A stretch of DNA of 64,000 nucleotides from an uncultured Bryobacteraceae bacterium (lineage in GTDB: Bacteria > Acidobacteriota > Terriglobia > Bryobacterales > Bryobacteraceae): NCBI GenBank assembly GCA_937924525.1, contig CALDSU010000004.1, positions 248,001-312,000 of the forward strand, written 5' to 3'. Under the pieces are notes generated by a model. It saw only the letters and a list, made by a program, of their open reading frames with translations, was not told where the DNA came from and ran no database searches. Shown one piece after another: positions 56,271 through 64,000 of this stretch. The position numbers were made by a program, and so were the translations under genes. Each line of letters starts with the position of its first letter. Within the stretch, counting starts at the first letter, position 1.

Positions 56271-58218
56271 GAATCCACACCTGCATGGGCGTGGCCTCGC
56301 GGTTGGCGAAGGTGTAGTACGGGATGAGCGTGATCCGCCCGGGCGTCGCCTTGGCGGTCGTCCACATCGGGTAGGCCGCGTAAAGGGGCTGGCGCGCGGG
56401 TTCGCCGGACGGCCGCACGGCGTTGGCCTCCAGCCGGGTGATGCCGCCCAACTGCGCGGCTTGCCAAGCTTCGCGCCACTGCGGCGCATCGGCCCGCAGA
56501 TACCAGTCGAACGCATGCGTTCCCGGCGGCTGGTCTAAGCCTTCCATGCAATACACCAGCGGTCCACGCTCCACCGCGACTTTGCCCAGATTCTCCCGCA
56601 CGCGCGGATTCGCCTGGGTCAGCCTCGGCGCGACGTTGAGTGTCAATCGCACCCGGTCGCCAGGCTGCCAGGTTCGCTTCAGGGGCAGATAAGCGCCTGG
56701 CTTCACCGGCTCCCGCCAGGGCGCCCCGTTGACCGTTACCGACGCGGGCGACGCCCACGCGGGAATGCGCAGGTGCAGGGTAAATGCCGCGGCGCGCGCC
56801 GGATGAACGGTCAGGTCTACCTCGCCTTTCCAGGGGTATCCGGTCTGCTGGTCCACGCGCAAGACCGTCCCGTCCTCCAGTTTCCAGTCCAGTCGCGAGG
56901 CGTGATAGAGGTGGACCCACAGGCCGTCCCGCGAAGTCGAATAGACATAGCCGGGCAGCGACGCCAGGATGCGCTGGAGGTTCGGCGGGCAGCAGGTAGT
57001 GTCGTACCACGGGTTGCGGATCTGGTCTTCCGGATTGCCGGTGAGCTCGAGCGGATTCCGGTAGCAGTACAGCCGGCCGTCCAGCGACAGGCCGGCGTTG
57101 GCGCCGTTGTAGAGCGCGCGCTCGAAATTGTCCATGTATTTCGCTTCCGGCCAGGCGTGGACCATGCGCCAGTTCCAGAACATCGTCGAAATGGCCGCGC
57201 ACGATTCGGTGTAGGCCTGCTGATTGGGCAGTTCGTAGGGTTCGCCGAAGGCTTCCCCCTGCGCGCGGGAGCCGATGCCGCCGGTCAGGTACTGCTTGCG
57301 CGCGGTCATGTCCTCCCACAGCCGCTGCAGCGTGGCGGCGTAGGCCGCCTCGCCGGTTTCCAGATAGTAGTCGGCGGCGCCCGAGCAGGCGTAGCCGGCG
57401 CGGACCGCGTGCCCCTCCATCCGCGTGCGCGAGGTGAACGGTTTAATCGTGAACAGGTACACGAACTCGCGCGGCGGCACGTCCGCTTCGTTGCGCGGAT
57501 CGCCCTGGAGCAGATAGGCGGCCAGCGCGAGATACTTCCGGTCGCCGGTCGAGCGGTAGAGCTCGGCCAGCGCCAATTCGATCTCCGGGTGCCCTTCGAA
57601 GATCGGCCGGCGGTTCGGCCCAAACTCGCGGTCGACGTAATCGGCCATGCGCCGTCCTACTTCGAGCAGCCGCGTCTCGCCCGTCGCGCGCTGCCAGGCG
57701 ATGCCCGCCTGAATCAGGTGGCCCAGGCAGTACAACTCGTGCCCGTGACGCATGTTCTTGTGCCTCTCGCCGCGGTTCTCGCGGGAGTAGTAGGTGTTCA
57801 GGTAGCCGGAAGGTTCCTGGGCGGCGGCAATCTCCTGAATCACCCGCGCGGCCGACTGCCGCAGCGCGGGATGATCGCGTTCCTGGAGGACGAACGCCAC
57901 CGCCTCGAGCCACTTATACACGTCCGAATCGGTGAACAGCGGCCCGCGGCGCCGGACCTCCTTCTTCCCGGAAAGGCGGCGGAAGTTGTCGATGATCCCC
58001 TTCTGCTCGAACAACTCCAGCAGCGTGGGCAGGCTGACATCCACCACCGCCTGCCGCCGGGGCGCCCAGAAACCATCCCCGAAGCGGACGGCGGAGATTG
58101 GCACTCCGCGGAGCGCCGCGTGAGGAGATCGCGCCGTGTCGAGCACGGGCCGCGATCGCTGATCCTTCGCCAGCAGCGCCATAGCCGCCGCCAAGACAAT
58201 CAGAAGCGACCGTTTCAC
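56260..58218 (-). CDS. GH127 (DUF1680) beta-L-arabinofuranosidase-like enzyme
   Basis: A 652-residue exported protein with a signal peptide (KRSLLIVLAAAMALLA). The catalytic zinc-Cys site of GH127 is present: the YTESCAAIS segment gives a Glu and a Cys, and the TTCCPPNLQR segment gives the Cys pair, one being the nucleophile. An alpha/alpha barrel precedes a beta-sandwich. GH127 removes L-arabinofuranose from plant glycans, but DUF1680 relatives vary. The start is GTG with AAGGAGG before it. A TATACT/TTGAGC promoter lies just upstream. Confidence 0.9.
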   Translation of the reverse strand: MKRSLLIVLAAAMALLAKDQRSRPVLDTARSPHAALRGVPISAVRFGDGFWAPRRQAVVDVSLPTLLELFEQKGIIDNFRRLSGKKEVRRRGPLFTDSDVYKWLEAVAFVLQERDHPALRQSAARVIQEIAAAQEPSGYLNTYYSRENRGERHKNMRHGHELYCLGHLIQAGIAWQRATGETRLLEVGRRMADYVDREFGPNRRPIFEGHPEIELALAELYRSTGDRKYLALAAYLLQGDPRNEADVPPREFVYLFTIKPFTSRTRMEGHAVRAGYACSGAADYYLETGEAAYAATLQRLWEDMTARKQYLTGGIGSRAQGEAFGEPYELPNQQAYTESCAAISTMFWNWRMVHAWPEAKYMDNFERALYNGANAGLSLDGRLYCYRNPLELTGNPEDQIRNPWYDTTCCPPNLQRILASLPGYVYSTSRDGLWVHLYHASRLDWKLEDGTVLRVDQQTGYPWKGEVDLTVHPARAAAFTLHLRIPAWASPASVTVNGAPWREPVKPGAYLPLKRTWQPGDRVRLTLNVAPRLTQANPRVRENLGKVAVERGPLVYCMEGLDQPPGTHAFDWYLRADAPQWREAWQAAQLGGITRLEANAVRPSGEPARQPLYAAYPMWTTAKATPGRITLIPYYTFANREATPMQVWIPAR

Positions 58219-58538
58219 TTGTTCCTCCTTGAGCTGCCGGTTGCGCCGGAACCCTCCACAGTATAGAAACCGCCGAAGGCGGGCTCAATCCCGCAAACGC
58301 CGCGGCGGGACGGCCAGGCTGTTTCGAACCCTCTACTCTGCTTCCCTGCGCCGGAGTCGATGGTTCGCCGGAGCGCTCTGGATACCGGCGTCGCCGCTTT
58401 CTCACGGGGCGATGCCGGGCCGCAGGAGTGCGGGAACCTCGCGCGGCCAGCGAGATTCGTAGGGTGCGGTGGAAAGGGCGGGAGTTCTGCGTAGGGAGTT
58501 GCGGAGAAATGCCTTCCTGCCTGATTCCAGACGAGAGA
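58219..58538. other. 320-base gap between the GH127 and DUF2961 genes
   Basis: Both neighbours run on the minus strand. Apart from the GH127 promoter near 58260-58288 and a CCGCC-GAA-GGCGG hairpin in its spacer, I see no gene, repeat copy or RNA in this stretch. Confidence 0.6.
58260..58288 (-). promoter_or_regulatory. Promoter of the GH127 gene
   Basis: On the minus strand, TTGAGC (-35, 58283-58288) and TATACT (-10, 58260-58265) are 17 bases apart, the best sigma-70-type match seen in the window. The leader to the GTG is about 35 bases and has a strong Shine-Dalgarno. A short CCGCC/GGCGG inverted repeat lies in the spacer. Confidence 0.6.
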
Positions 58539-59705
58539 TTAACCCGCGCCGCCAGGGCCTTTCACGGCTTTGACCCGCGGGATGCGCTCCGCTACCGGCG
58601 GCAGCGGCGGGAAATCCGTGAACGGCTCGCGCTGGTACCAATACGCGCACGAATAGAAATTGTCCGCCCGATGATTGGCGTGTCCATGCTCCATGGTGTG
58701 CTTCAGCGAGCGCGTGAAGGTGACCGGATTGTCCGCGTGCCAGCGGTAGAGCACGTACCGTCCCCCGGTATGCTCCGGCAGTTGCATAAATGAGGCGCCG
58801 TTGTAGAGGTGAGCGAAAGCGGTGGCGCCTTCCCGGCCTCCAAAATTCCAGGCCCCGCAGAAGTAGTCCTCCGAACCGGTGCCGATGATGCTGGGCTGGG
58901 CTTCGCCGTCGATGAAGATCATGTCGTCTCCTTCGCCCATCCAGAAATCCTGGTTTTGGACCACCCCCAGCGTCACGCCCAGCAGATGCCCCTGACCGCG
59001 GGTTTCCAGGAACACGTAGTTGCCCTGGCCCGTTGGATTCTTCAAGCGGTTGGCGTCGCCATTGTGCCGCCAGTCGAAAGTGGCGGCGGGGTTGGGCGCG
59101 GCCTGGCGGTACTGCGCGTGGAAATACATGGCGTCGGCGGGAAGCGCCGGCGTCTGCTGATAGTCGGTATTGATGTAGAACGCCCGGACTTCGTCGGCGC
59201 CCTCGTTGGTGGCCGTCAGCAGCGCGGATTTGCGGTACGGCATCGCGAAATAGCAGTTGAGCGCCTTGACCGCCGAGCAGTTGAGAAATGCCGATTGATA
59301 AATGAAATAGTGGCCCAGGTTCAATCCGAAAAAGTCCCCGACCGGAACCTCAACGCTGGGCCGCGCGTTGCCATCCCAGTACGCGCGGAGGACGATCTCT
59401 TTGAGATGATGCAAACTTGCGGCGCTCATCGTAATCCAGATGTGGGTGATGACGCCCGGGCCATCCGCGCGAAAGATTTCCTGCGTGGCGCCGCCGGGAA
59501 TCCGGTAGTAGTCGGCATTGCCGCCGTCGCGCTGGTGGCTCGACTGTTTGCGCGACTGATAGTGCTGAAGCCGCGCATAGGAGGGCAGAGTTCCCGTCAT
59601 GCCCGCATCCCGCGTTTGGGCCGCGCCCGCAGCGGACGAGGCGGCGGCCAGGCCGCCCAACTCCAGAAAGCGGCGCAAGAAACCTCGACGTTTGTTTTCG
59701 GCCAT
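58539..59705 (-). CDS. DUF2961 (GH172-type) exported protein
   Basis: A 388-residue protein with a Tat-like leader (ENKRRGFLRRFLELGGLAAASSA). The DUF2961 hallmarks are ADGPGVITHIWIT and GTGSEDYFCGAWNF. Characterised relatives are GH172 enzymes acting on fructofuranosides or arabinofuranosides. It follows the GH127 gene in the same orientation, and an arabinose-type substrate would suit both. AGGAG lies 8 bases before the ATG; a longer frame adds 17 codons without support. Confidence 0.85.
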   Translation of the reverse strand: MAENKRRGFLRRFLELGGLAAASSAAGAAQTRDAGMTGTLPSYARLQHYQSRKQSSHQRDGGNADYYRIPGGATQEIFRADGPGVITHIWITMSAASLHHLKEIVLRAYWDGNARPSVEVPVGDFFGLNLGHYFIYQSAFLNCSAVKALNCYFAMPYRKSALLTATNEGADEVRAFYINTDYQQTPALPADAMYFHAQYRQAAPNPAATFDWRHNGDANRLKNPTGQGNYVFLETRGQGHLLGVTLGVVQNQDFWMGEGDDMIFIDGEAQPSIIGTGSEDYFCGAWNFGGREGATAFAHLYNGASFMQLPEHTGGRYVLYRWHADNPVTFTRSLKHTMEHGHANHRADNFYSCAYWYQREPFTDFPPLPPVAERIPRVKAVKGPGGAG

Positions 59706-59771
59706 GTCACTTGCTCCTGAAGGGGCAGTGTACCCGTTCCGCGGACGGAGCGTCATCCCCCCGGCGGGTGG

Positions 59772-60257
59772 CTACCAGCCCGCGGAGCCGGGACCGCCTT
59801 TGAATGGGCCCTCGATCCAGGACGTGATCCAGCCGCCGTAGAAGTCCCCAGGCTGTGGCCGCACCCGCTCGCCCGCGACAGAGCAAGCATCCATCCGCCC
59901 GGCGTAGAAGGCGAAGTGATCGCGAATGCTCGCGAAGGCCGGCCGCGGGTTTGGGTAACTCCAGGCCGCATGAACCGCGGCGCGATTCCCGACGCGCACT
60001 GTCCAATACCTCGCCTCTCCCTTGAATTCGCAGTACGAGCGCCCGGACCCGGGCAAGAGAAACGCCAGCGCGACGTCGGCCGCCGGGATGTAATACACCG
60101 GCGGATGGCTGGTTTCCAGCACGCGCCAGGCCCGCGTGGTTTCCGCGATCACCTCGCCGTGAAACTCGACCCGGATTAGGTCCGTGGAGGGTTCCACGCG
60201 GGGCGGACGCGGATAATCCCAAACGGACTCACGGCGGCGGTCAGGATGGCTCTCCAT
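59772..60257 (-). CDS. DUF427 protein
   Basis: A 161-residue protein of the DUF427 beta-sandwich family. Its RVFFHGEVIAET-like opening (RVEFHGEVIAET), the ETSHPPVYYIPAADV segment and SYCEFKGEARYW are the standard motifs. The function of the family is not established. No signal peptide is seen. It lies on the same strand between the DUF2961 gene (66 bases) and the PQQ-propeller gene (48 bases). Confidence 0.88.
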   Translation of the reverse strand: MESHPDRRRESVWDYPRPPRVEPSTDLIRVEFHGEVIAETTRAWRVLETSHPPVYYIPAADVALAFLLPGSGRSYCEFKGEARYWTVRVGNRAAVHAAWSYPNPRPAFASIRDHFAFYAGRMDACSVAGERVRPQPGDFYGGWITSWIEGPFKGGPGSAGW

Positions 60258-60305
60258 ACATCGGCGGATGACGGCGGGCAGGCGGACGGTGCAGAAGGTG
60301 ACCGT

Positions 60306-61526
60306 TCAAACCGTCCAGAGCGTCAGGTGATGCAGGTCCTTGATCAAAATCCCTTCCGGAAGCACGAGCGGATGCGCCCAGGTTTCGGTCTCGGCCACCG
60401 GGTACGTGCGGACGATCTCCAAGCCGTTGGGCGAGCAACGCGCGATGGTGAGCTCGCCGCTCGTGTGGAGCGAAAACAGTTGCCCGCCGGCGAGCAGGAG
60501 AGCCGCGTTCTCGCCTTGCCGGCCCGGACCGCTCCACAGCAGTTTTCCAGTGCGCGCGTCCATGGCGAAGTGCATCCCGCGATTCCGGTTGCTGAAGCCG
60601 TAGAGCGTGTCGCCGGCGAGTACCGGCGAACTCATGTACAGGCTGAGCTCCTTGTTGTGCCAAACCGCGGGCGCGGCGACGCGGGCCCCGGCGCGCTCCG
60701 GGCGGAGCGCCCAGATGCCGTTCGCCAGCCCCGAACAGATCAGCAGGTCGCGGTACAGCAGGGGAGTCACCGCGTTCTGTACATAAGGCGTCACCAGCGG
60801 AGTCTTCCACAACAGTGCGCCGTCCTTCCGGGCCACACTCACGATGAACTGCTGGGTGGGCGTGACAACCTGCCGGACGCCGGCCAGATCCGCGACCAGC
60901 GGCGAAGCGTACCCCGGCCCGTCGCCCTCCCACCGCCAGCGCACTTGTCCGGTGGAGGCGTCGAAGGCGGCCAGCGCGCCCTGGTCGTTCCCGCCCACGT
61001 GCGCGAACAGCAGGCCCTGATCCGCCGCCGGCGACAACGCCGTTCCGTAGAGAGGCGAAGTTTCCCGGTACTGGCGGGAGAAATCCATGCGCCAGAGGGC
61101 CTTCCCGGACTGGGCGTCCCAAGCGGACAGCAGGCCCGAGATGCCGAACGTGAACAGACGTCCCTCGGCGAGCAAGGGCGTTGACTTGGGGCCCTTGCCA
61201 TGATGCGTAGCCGCCGCGTTCATCTGATACGGCGCCGGATAGCGCTGGGTCCAGAGCGTCTTGCCGGCGGCGGGATCGATCGCCCGCACCGTCTCGTCTT
61301 CGCCTTGCCGGGCAAAAACAAAAACGCGCCCGCCGCCGCACACGGGAGAGGCATGGCCGGCGCCGATTTCCACGCGCCATTTGCGCTTCAGCTGCGCCGG
61401 CCAGGGGTCCGGCAGCGGGAAATCCGGCAACACCCCATCGCGCTGCGGACCTCGCCACTGCGGAAACTCGACCGCCGCCCCTAGCGGCGACCCGGCGAGG
61501 GCAAGCAAGAAGCGGCGGGTGATCAT
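60306..61526 (-). CDS. Exported PQQ-type beta-propeller protein
   Basis: A 406-residue secreted protein with a twin-arginine-like leader (ITRRFLLALAGSPLG). It has repeats of the PQQ_2/PQQ_3 type, such as DPAAGKTLW, DAQSGKALW, DASTGQVRW and DARTGKLLW, each ending a blade. Proteins of this kind scaffold assemblies (as BamB does) or oxidise alcohols and sugars with a quinone cofactor; catalytic residues for the latter were not seen. A possible TACCAT box lies 6 bases before the ATG. Confidence 0.87.
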   Translation of the reverse strand: MITRRFLLALAGSPLGAAVEFPQWRGPQRDGVLPDFPLPDPWPAQLKRKWRVEIGAGHASPVCGGGRVFVFARQGEDETVRAIDPAAGKTLWTQRYPAPYQMNAAATHHGKGPKSTPLLAEGRLFTFGISGLLSAWDAQSGKALWRMDFSRQYRETSPLYGTALSPAADQGLLFAHVGGNDQGALAAFDASTGQVRWRWEGDGPGYASPLVADLAGVRQVVTPTQQFIVSVARKDGALLWKTPLVTPYVQNAVTPLLYRDLLICSGLANGIWALRPERAGARVAAPAVWHNKELSLYMSSPVLAGDTLYGFSNRNRGMHFAMDARTGKLLWSGPGRQGENAALLLAGGQLFSLHTSGELTIARCSPNGLEIVRTYPVAETETWAHPLVLPEGILIKDLHHLTLWTV

Positions 61527-61552
61527 GTCCTGATGGTACGACGGAGGCGCGC

Positions 61553-62518
61553 TCAGGCGGACAGGGCCACCTGCCGTCGGAATTCCTCGATCTCTTCGTA
61601 GTCTTCGTCCGGCAGGCGAAAATGGAGCGCACCGATCACCCCGTCCACCTGCTGCGCGTTGCGCACGCCCACAATAGCGCCGGTCACCGCCGGATGCCGC
61701 AGGGTCCATGCGATCGCCACTTCACCGGCGGAACGTCCGTGCCGCCGGCCGATCTGGCCAAGCAGGTCCGCATACGCCAGGTTGCGCGAAAGCAGCGGCT
61801 CCTGGAAGTGCGGATTCCGGCGGCGGAAATCCTCTTCTGGAAGCGCGGCGATCCGCTCGCGCGTCATCTGGCCGGTCAGCAGTCCGTTCTTCATGGGCGA
61901 GTAGACAATCACGCCGATGCCGCGCGAAAGAGCATACGGCAGCACGTCCGCCTCCGCCTCGGGCGACGCCAGCGAGTAGGGCGGCTGCGTGGAGGTCACC
62001 GGAGCGATCGCCTCGGCGCGCTGAGTCTGCGCCACGCTGAAATTCGACACGCCGATATAACGGACCTTGCCCTCCCGCTGCAATTGCGTCAGCGTGGCCC
62101 AGCCTTCTTCAACGTCCTCATCGGGTTCCGGCCAATGGATCTGATAAAGGTCGATGACGTCCACCCGCAGACGGCGGAGGCTGTTCTCGCATTCCTGTCG
62201 GATCGCATCCCGCTTCAGACATTTCACAATCTCGCGCTGCGGGTTCCAATTGCGGCCGCACTTGGTGAAGACGTACGGGCGGGGCGAAATCCCTTGGAGG
62301 GCGCGGCCCACCACTTCCTCGGCATGACCCAAGCCGTAGACCGCCGCGGTGTCAATCCAGTTGACGCCGCGGTCGAGCATGGCGCGGATGGCGGCGATCG
62401 AGTCGGCGTCATCCTGGGGTCCCCAGGAGAAAGCCCACCCGCTGCCGCCCATCGCCCACGCGCCGACACCGATGGGAGTGATCGCCAGATCGCTGTTTCC
62501 TAAGTTCCTGGTTTGCAT
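61553..62518 (-). CDS. Aldo/keto reductase
   Basis: A 321-residue NADPH-dependent TIM-barrel reductase. The catalytic tetrad is Asp in WIDTAAVYG, Tyr in the same segment, Lys in VFTKCG and His in YQIHWPEPDED. The start giving MQTRNLGNSDL is the usual family opening; the 75 codons upstream are not coding. The substrate is unknown; AKRs of this branch act on sugars and aldehydes. The next gene upstream on this strand begins about 60 bases away. Confidence 0.92.
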   Translation of the reverse strand: MQTRNLGNSDLAITPIGVGAWAMGGSGWAFSWGPQDDADSIAAIRAMLDRGVNWIDTAAVYGLGHAEEVVGRALQGISPRPYVFTKCGRNWNPQREIVKCLKRDAIRQECENSLRRLRVDVIDLYQIHWPEPDEDVEEGWATLTQLQREGKVRYIGVSNFSVAQTQRAEAIAPVTSTQPPYSLASPEAEADVLPYALSRGIGVIVYSPMKNGLLTGQMTRERIAALPEEDFRRRNPHFQEPLLSRNLAYADLLGQIGRRHGRSAGEVAIAWTLRHPAVTGAIVGVRNAQQVDGVIGALHFRLPDEDYEEIEEFRRQVALSA

Positions 62519-62577
62519 AGGGACAGGTTCAGGACTTAGGATAGCGCGGGGAATCCGAGGAGCGCGCCGGCGGGCGG

Positions 62578-63003
62578 TCAACCGCGAGGAAGCGACGGGT
62601 GGGGCTCGCCGGACGAGGTGGAGGGAGGGCGGGCGCCAGCCATGGTTTCCAACTGTTCCGCCAGCTGTCCCAAGGATTCCTGTTGCGCAGGAGTTTCCGT
62701 CAGGCCGCTGGTAGCCGGCGTGGCGGGCAGCAAGCCGAGCCATTTTTTTGCCGTGCGCACCAGGCTACAGGTGACATCCCGCTGACTGGCGAGCGTCGTT
62801 TGAGTGGCCAGCGCCAGTTCGTCGTTCAGCCACTGCACCCGGCGCACGTTGCCGGTCAGGCGGGCGTGTACGAAGAAGCGCTCGCGTTCCTGAAAAAGCT
62901 GCTGGGAAACCCGTTGGCAAAACCGGCGCTCGAGCCAGGAGAGAAGCTTCTTTCGGACGCGGGCTGCCACCAGGGTGGCCCAGCAGCCACCGTTTTCCAT
63001 CAC
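62578..63003 (-). CDS. Small protein, function unknown
   Basis: A 141-residue protein with no recognised domain. The N-terminal two thirds are helical and rich in Arg, Leu and Gln; the end is Pro/Ser-rich and probably disordered. A strong AAGGAGG lies 8 bases before the GTG start (an ATG is the next codon), which is the main evidence that it is real. A plus-strand frame over the same DNA lacks such a signal and was rejected. No membrane segment or signal peptide is clear. Confidence 0.55.
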   Translation of the reverse strand: MMENGGCWATLVAARVRKKLLSWLERRFCQRVSQQLFQERERFFVHARLTGNVRRVQWLNDELALATQTTLASQRDVTCSLVRTAKKWLGLLPATPATSGLTETPAQQESLGQLAEQLETMAGARPPSTSSGEPHPSLPRG

Positions 63004-63236
63004 GCCAATGACCTCCTTGTTCCGCCCTTCGGGCAGGCCGCTGCGGGCTCATCCCGAGAGCCAACCCTTGCTGTCTGTTATCGGCTCAAACCGCGGCGAT
63101 TTGAGCGTGGGATCCGAGTTGTTGGATGAACGCAGGTAAACTTTTCTGCGCCGCGCCACGTCCCAATCAAGTAGGTGGGCGAGGGCCGGGACCGAATCCA
63201 AAACCGCGCGGGAGGCTATCCTGGAAGCGTAACGCC

Positions 63237-64000
63237 ATGAAGATCCAGACCTTTTGCTGGCTGATCGGGCTGTGTCTGCCCGCCCTGCTGTCGGCCAACG
63301 GAAGCGGCTGTCCAGCGGGCCGCCCGATCGGTGAGTTTCGCCTCGCCGCGGTGCCGCCCGGCGGCGGGGTGGCCTTGCCCGTGCAAACGCTGCAAACCCT
63401 GCCGGGCGGCGCGAACCTCCTGTACTTCCCGGGCAGCACCCTGGCCCCGCAGGAGGGACAGGTCGCCGTGCTGGTCGCGCCGGAAGGCGATGCTCCTCTG
63501 CAACTGCTGGAACCCCGGCAGTTGAATCAACCCGCCTCCTGGACGACGCCCTACCCGGTCACCGCGCTGGCGCTGATCTGGGGTCCGGACGGCCTCGACC
63601 GCGAGAAGATTGTGGCGTGGGGCAAACGCGACCGCGAAGTTATCGACCACCTGGCGCGCTATGCCGAGCAGACCGCGCAGACCGAAGCGCTGATTCAGGC
63701 GCTGTCGGGTTCGCACCAGGATCTCGGGCGGGACCTGGACGTGGCCATCCGCAGTTTCGCCAACCAATACGGGGCGGGGGGACGGTTGAACCGGGACGCG
63801 CCGATCGACCAGCAGACCCTGACGATGCTGCGGGCGCTGAACCCTGCGCTGGCCACCTACGATCCGCTGCGCAAGGACAGCCGGGAGCGGATGCAGCAGT
63901 CGGCGACGCTGGCCGCGTCCGTCGCCGGGCTGTTTTTTGGCAGCACGGTGGGACTCGGGGCCGGCGGCGCGGCCCTGCTGATGAACCTGCGCACGCTGGC
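63237..64000 (+). CDS. Exported protein, C-terminus outside the window
   Basis: The frame is open to the last base, so at least 254 residues are seen and the end is missing. It opens with a signal peptide (MKIQTFCWLIGLCLPALLSA) followed by a beta-rich region with regular hydrophobic strands, then helices. A Gly/Ala-rich membrane-like segment (SVAGLFFGSTVGLGAGG) comes near the window end. No family was recognised. There is no good Shine-Dalgarno. A TATCCT hexamer 14 bases upstream could be its -10 box. Confidence 0.7.
   Translation, partial: MKIQTFCWLIGLCLPALLSANGSGCPAGRPIGEFRLAAVPPGGGVALPVQTLQTLPGGANLLYFPGSTLAPQEGQVAVLVAPEGDAPLQLLEPRQLNQPASWTTPYPVTALALIWGPDGLDREKIVAWGKRDREVIDHLARYAEQTAQTEALIQALSGSHQDLGRDLDVAIRSFANQYGAGGRLNRDAPIDQQTLTMLRALNPALATYDPLRKDSRERMQQSATLAASVAGLFFGSTVGLGAGGAALLMNLRTL

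Noticed and set aside
62599-63129. A plus-strand 176-codon frame over the small unknown protein
   Set aside because: It has no ribosome site, while the minus-strand frame has AAGGAGG at the right distance.

Overview
The window is high-GC DNA with tightly packed genes, most likely from an acidobacterium of the Bryobacterales (Candidatus Solibacter or a relative). This rests on three things seen here. There are three proteins ending in the Solibacter-type C-terminal domain (TIGR03437), two of them with BACON-like repeats. There is an acidobacterial VWFA-related protein (TIGR03436 type). The catabolic gene set is rich in Tat-exported sulfatases, sialidase-like propellers, DUF1680/GH127 and DUF2961/GH172 proteins. 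No rRNA, tRNA, CRISPR array or complete insertion sequence was recognised.

Layout. 1-5410: the end of a membrane glycosyltransferase, then a minus-strand etfB-etfA pair and acpP-fabF, then a YheT-like hydrolase. 5479-12213: a broken sulfatase, trpC-trpF-trpB in overlapping order, a repeat-rich 400-base gap, a cupin, an intact sulfatase and a redoxin. 12282-16743: a microcompartment shell gene, a microcompartment-type aldehyde dehydrogenase with an unusual tail, a small acidic protein and recJ. 16762-24412: exported hydrolases, a zinc-ribbon membrane protein, a glycine-zipper protein, a FAH-family enzyme, a possible small inverted-repeat element and an amidohydrolase. 24512-35558: selB, a VWFA protein, two sialidase-like proteins, then an MFS transporter, glutamate dehydrogenase, KDPG aldolase and KDG kinase. 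35586-40998: a five-gene minus-strand operon coding MBOAT, two SGNH proteins, an acyl carrier protein and a KASIII-like protein whose catalytic Cys is Ser. 41073-50552: ybaK, a CehA-type metallohydrolase, mannonate dehydratase, a TrmB-type regulator, an SDR and an AlaX-type editing protein. 48825-56251: three TIGR03437 proteins, two of them tandem paralogues. 56260-64000: GH127, DUF2961/GH172, DUF427, a PQQ-type propeller, an aldo/keto reductase, a small unknown and a truncated exported protein.

How the genes may work together. Mannonate dehydratase, KDG kinase, KDPG aldolase and a hexuronate-type MFS transporter make most of a route from uronic acids to pyruvate and glyceraldehyde-3-phosphate. 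The sulfatases, sialidase-like proteins and GH127/GH172 proteins could feed it from complex polysaccharides. FabF/AcpP and ETF belong to core lipid and energy metabolism.

The best candidate for an undescribed system is the 35586-40998 operon. It combines an AlgI/DltB-like membrane acyltransferase and paired AlgX/DltD-like SGNH proteins with its own carrier protein and a Ser-type KASIII homologue. I read it as an acyl-ACP-fed machine that acylates an extracytoplasmic glycan; this is inference. The second candidate is the minimal microcompartment locus. Several genes also have a -10-like hexamer only 6-9 bases before the start codon, which suggests leaderless transcripts.
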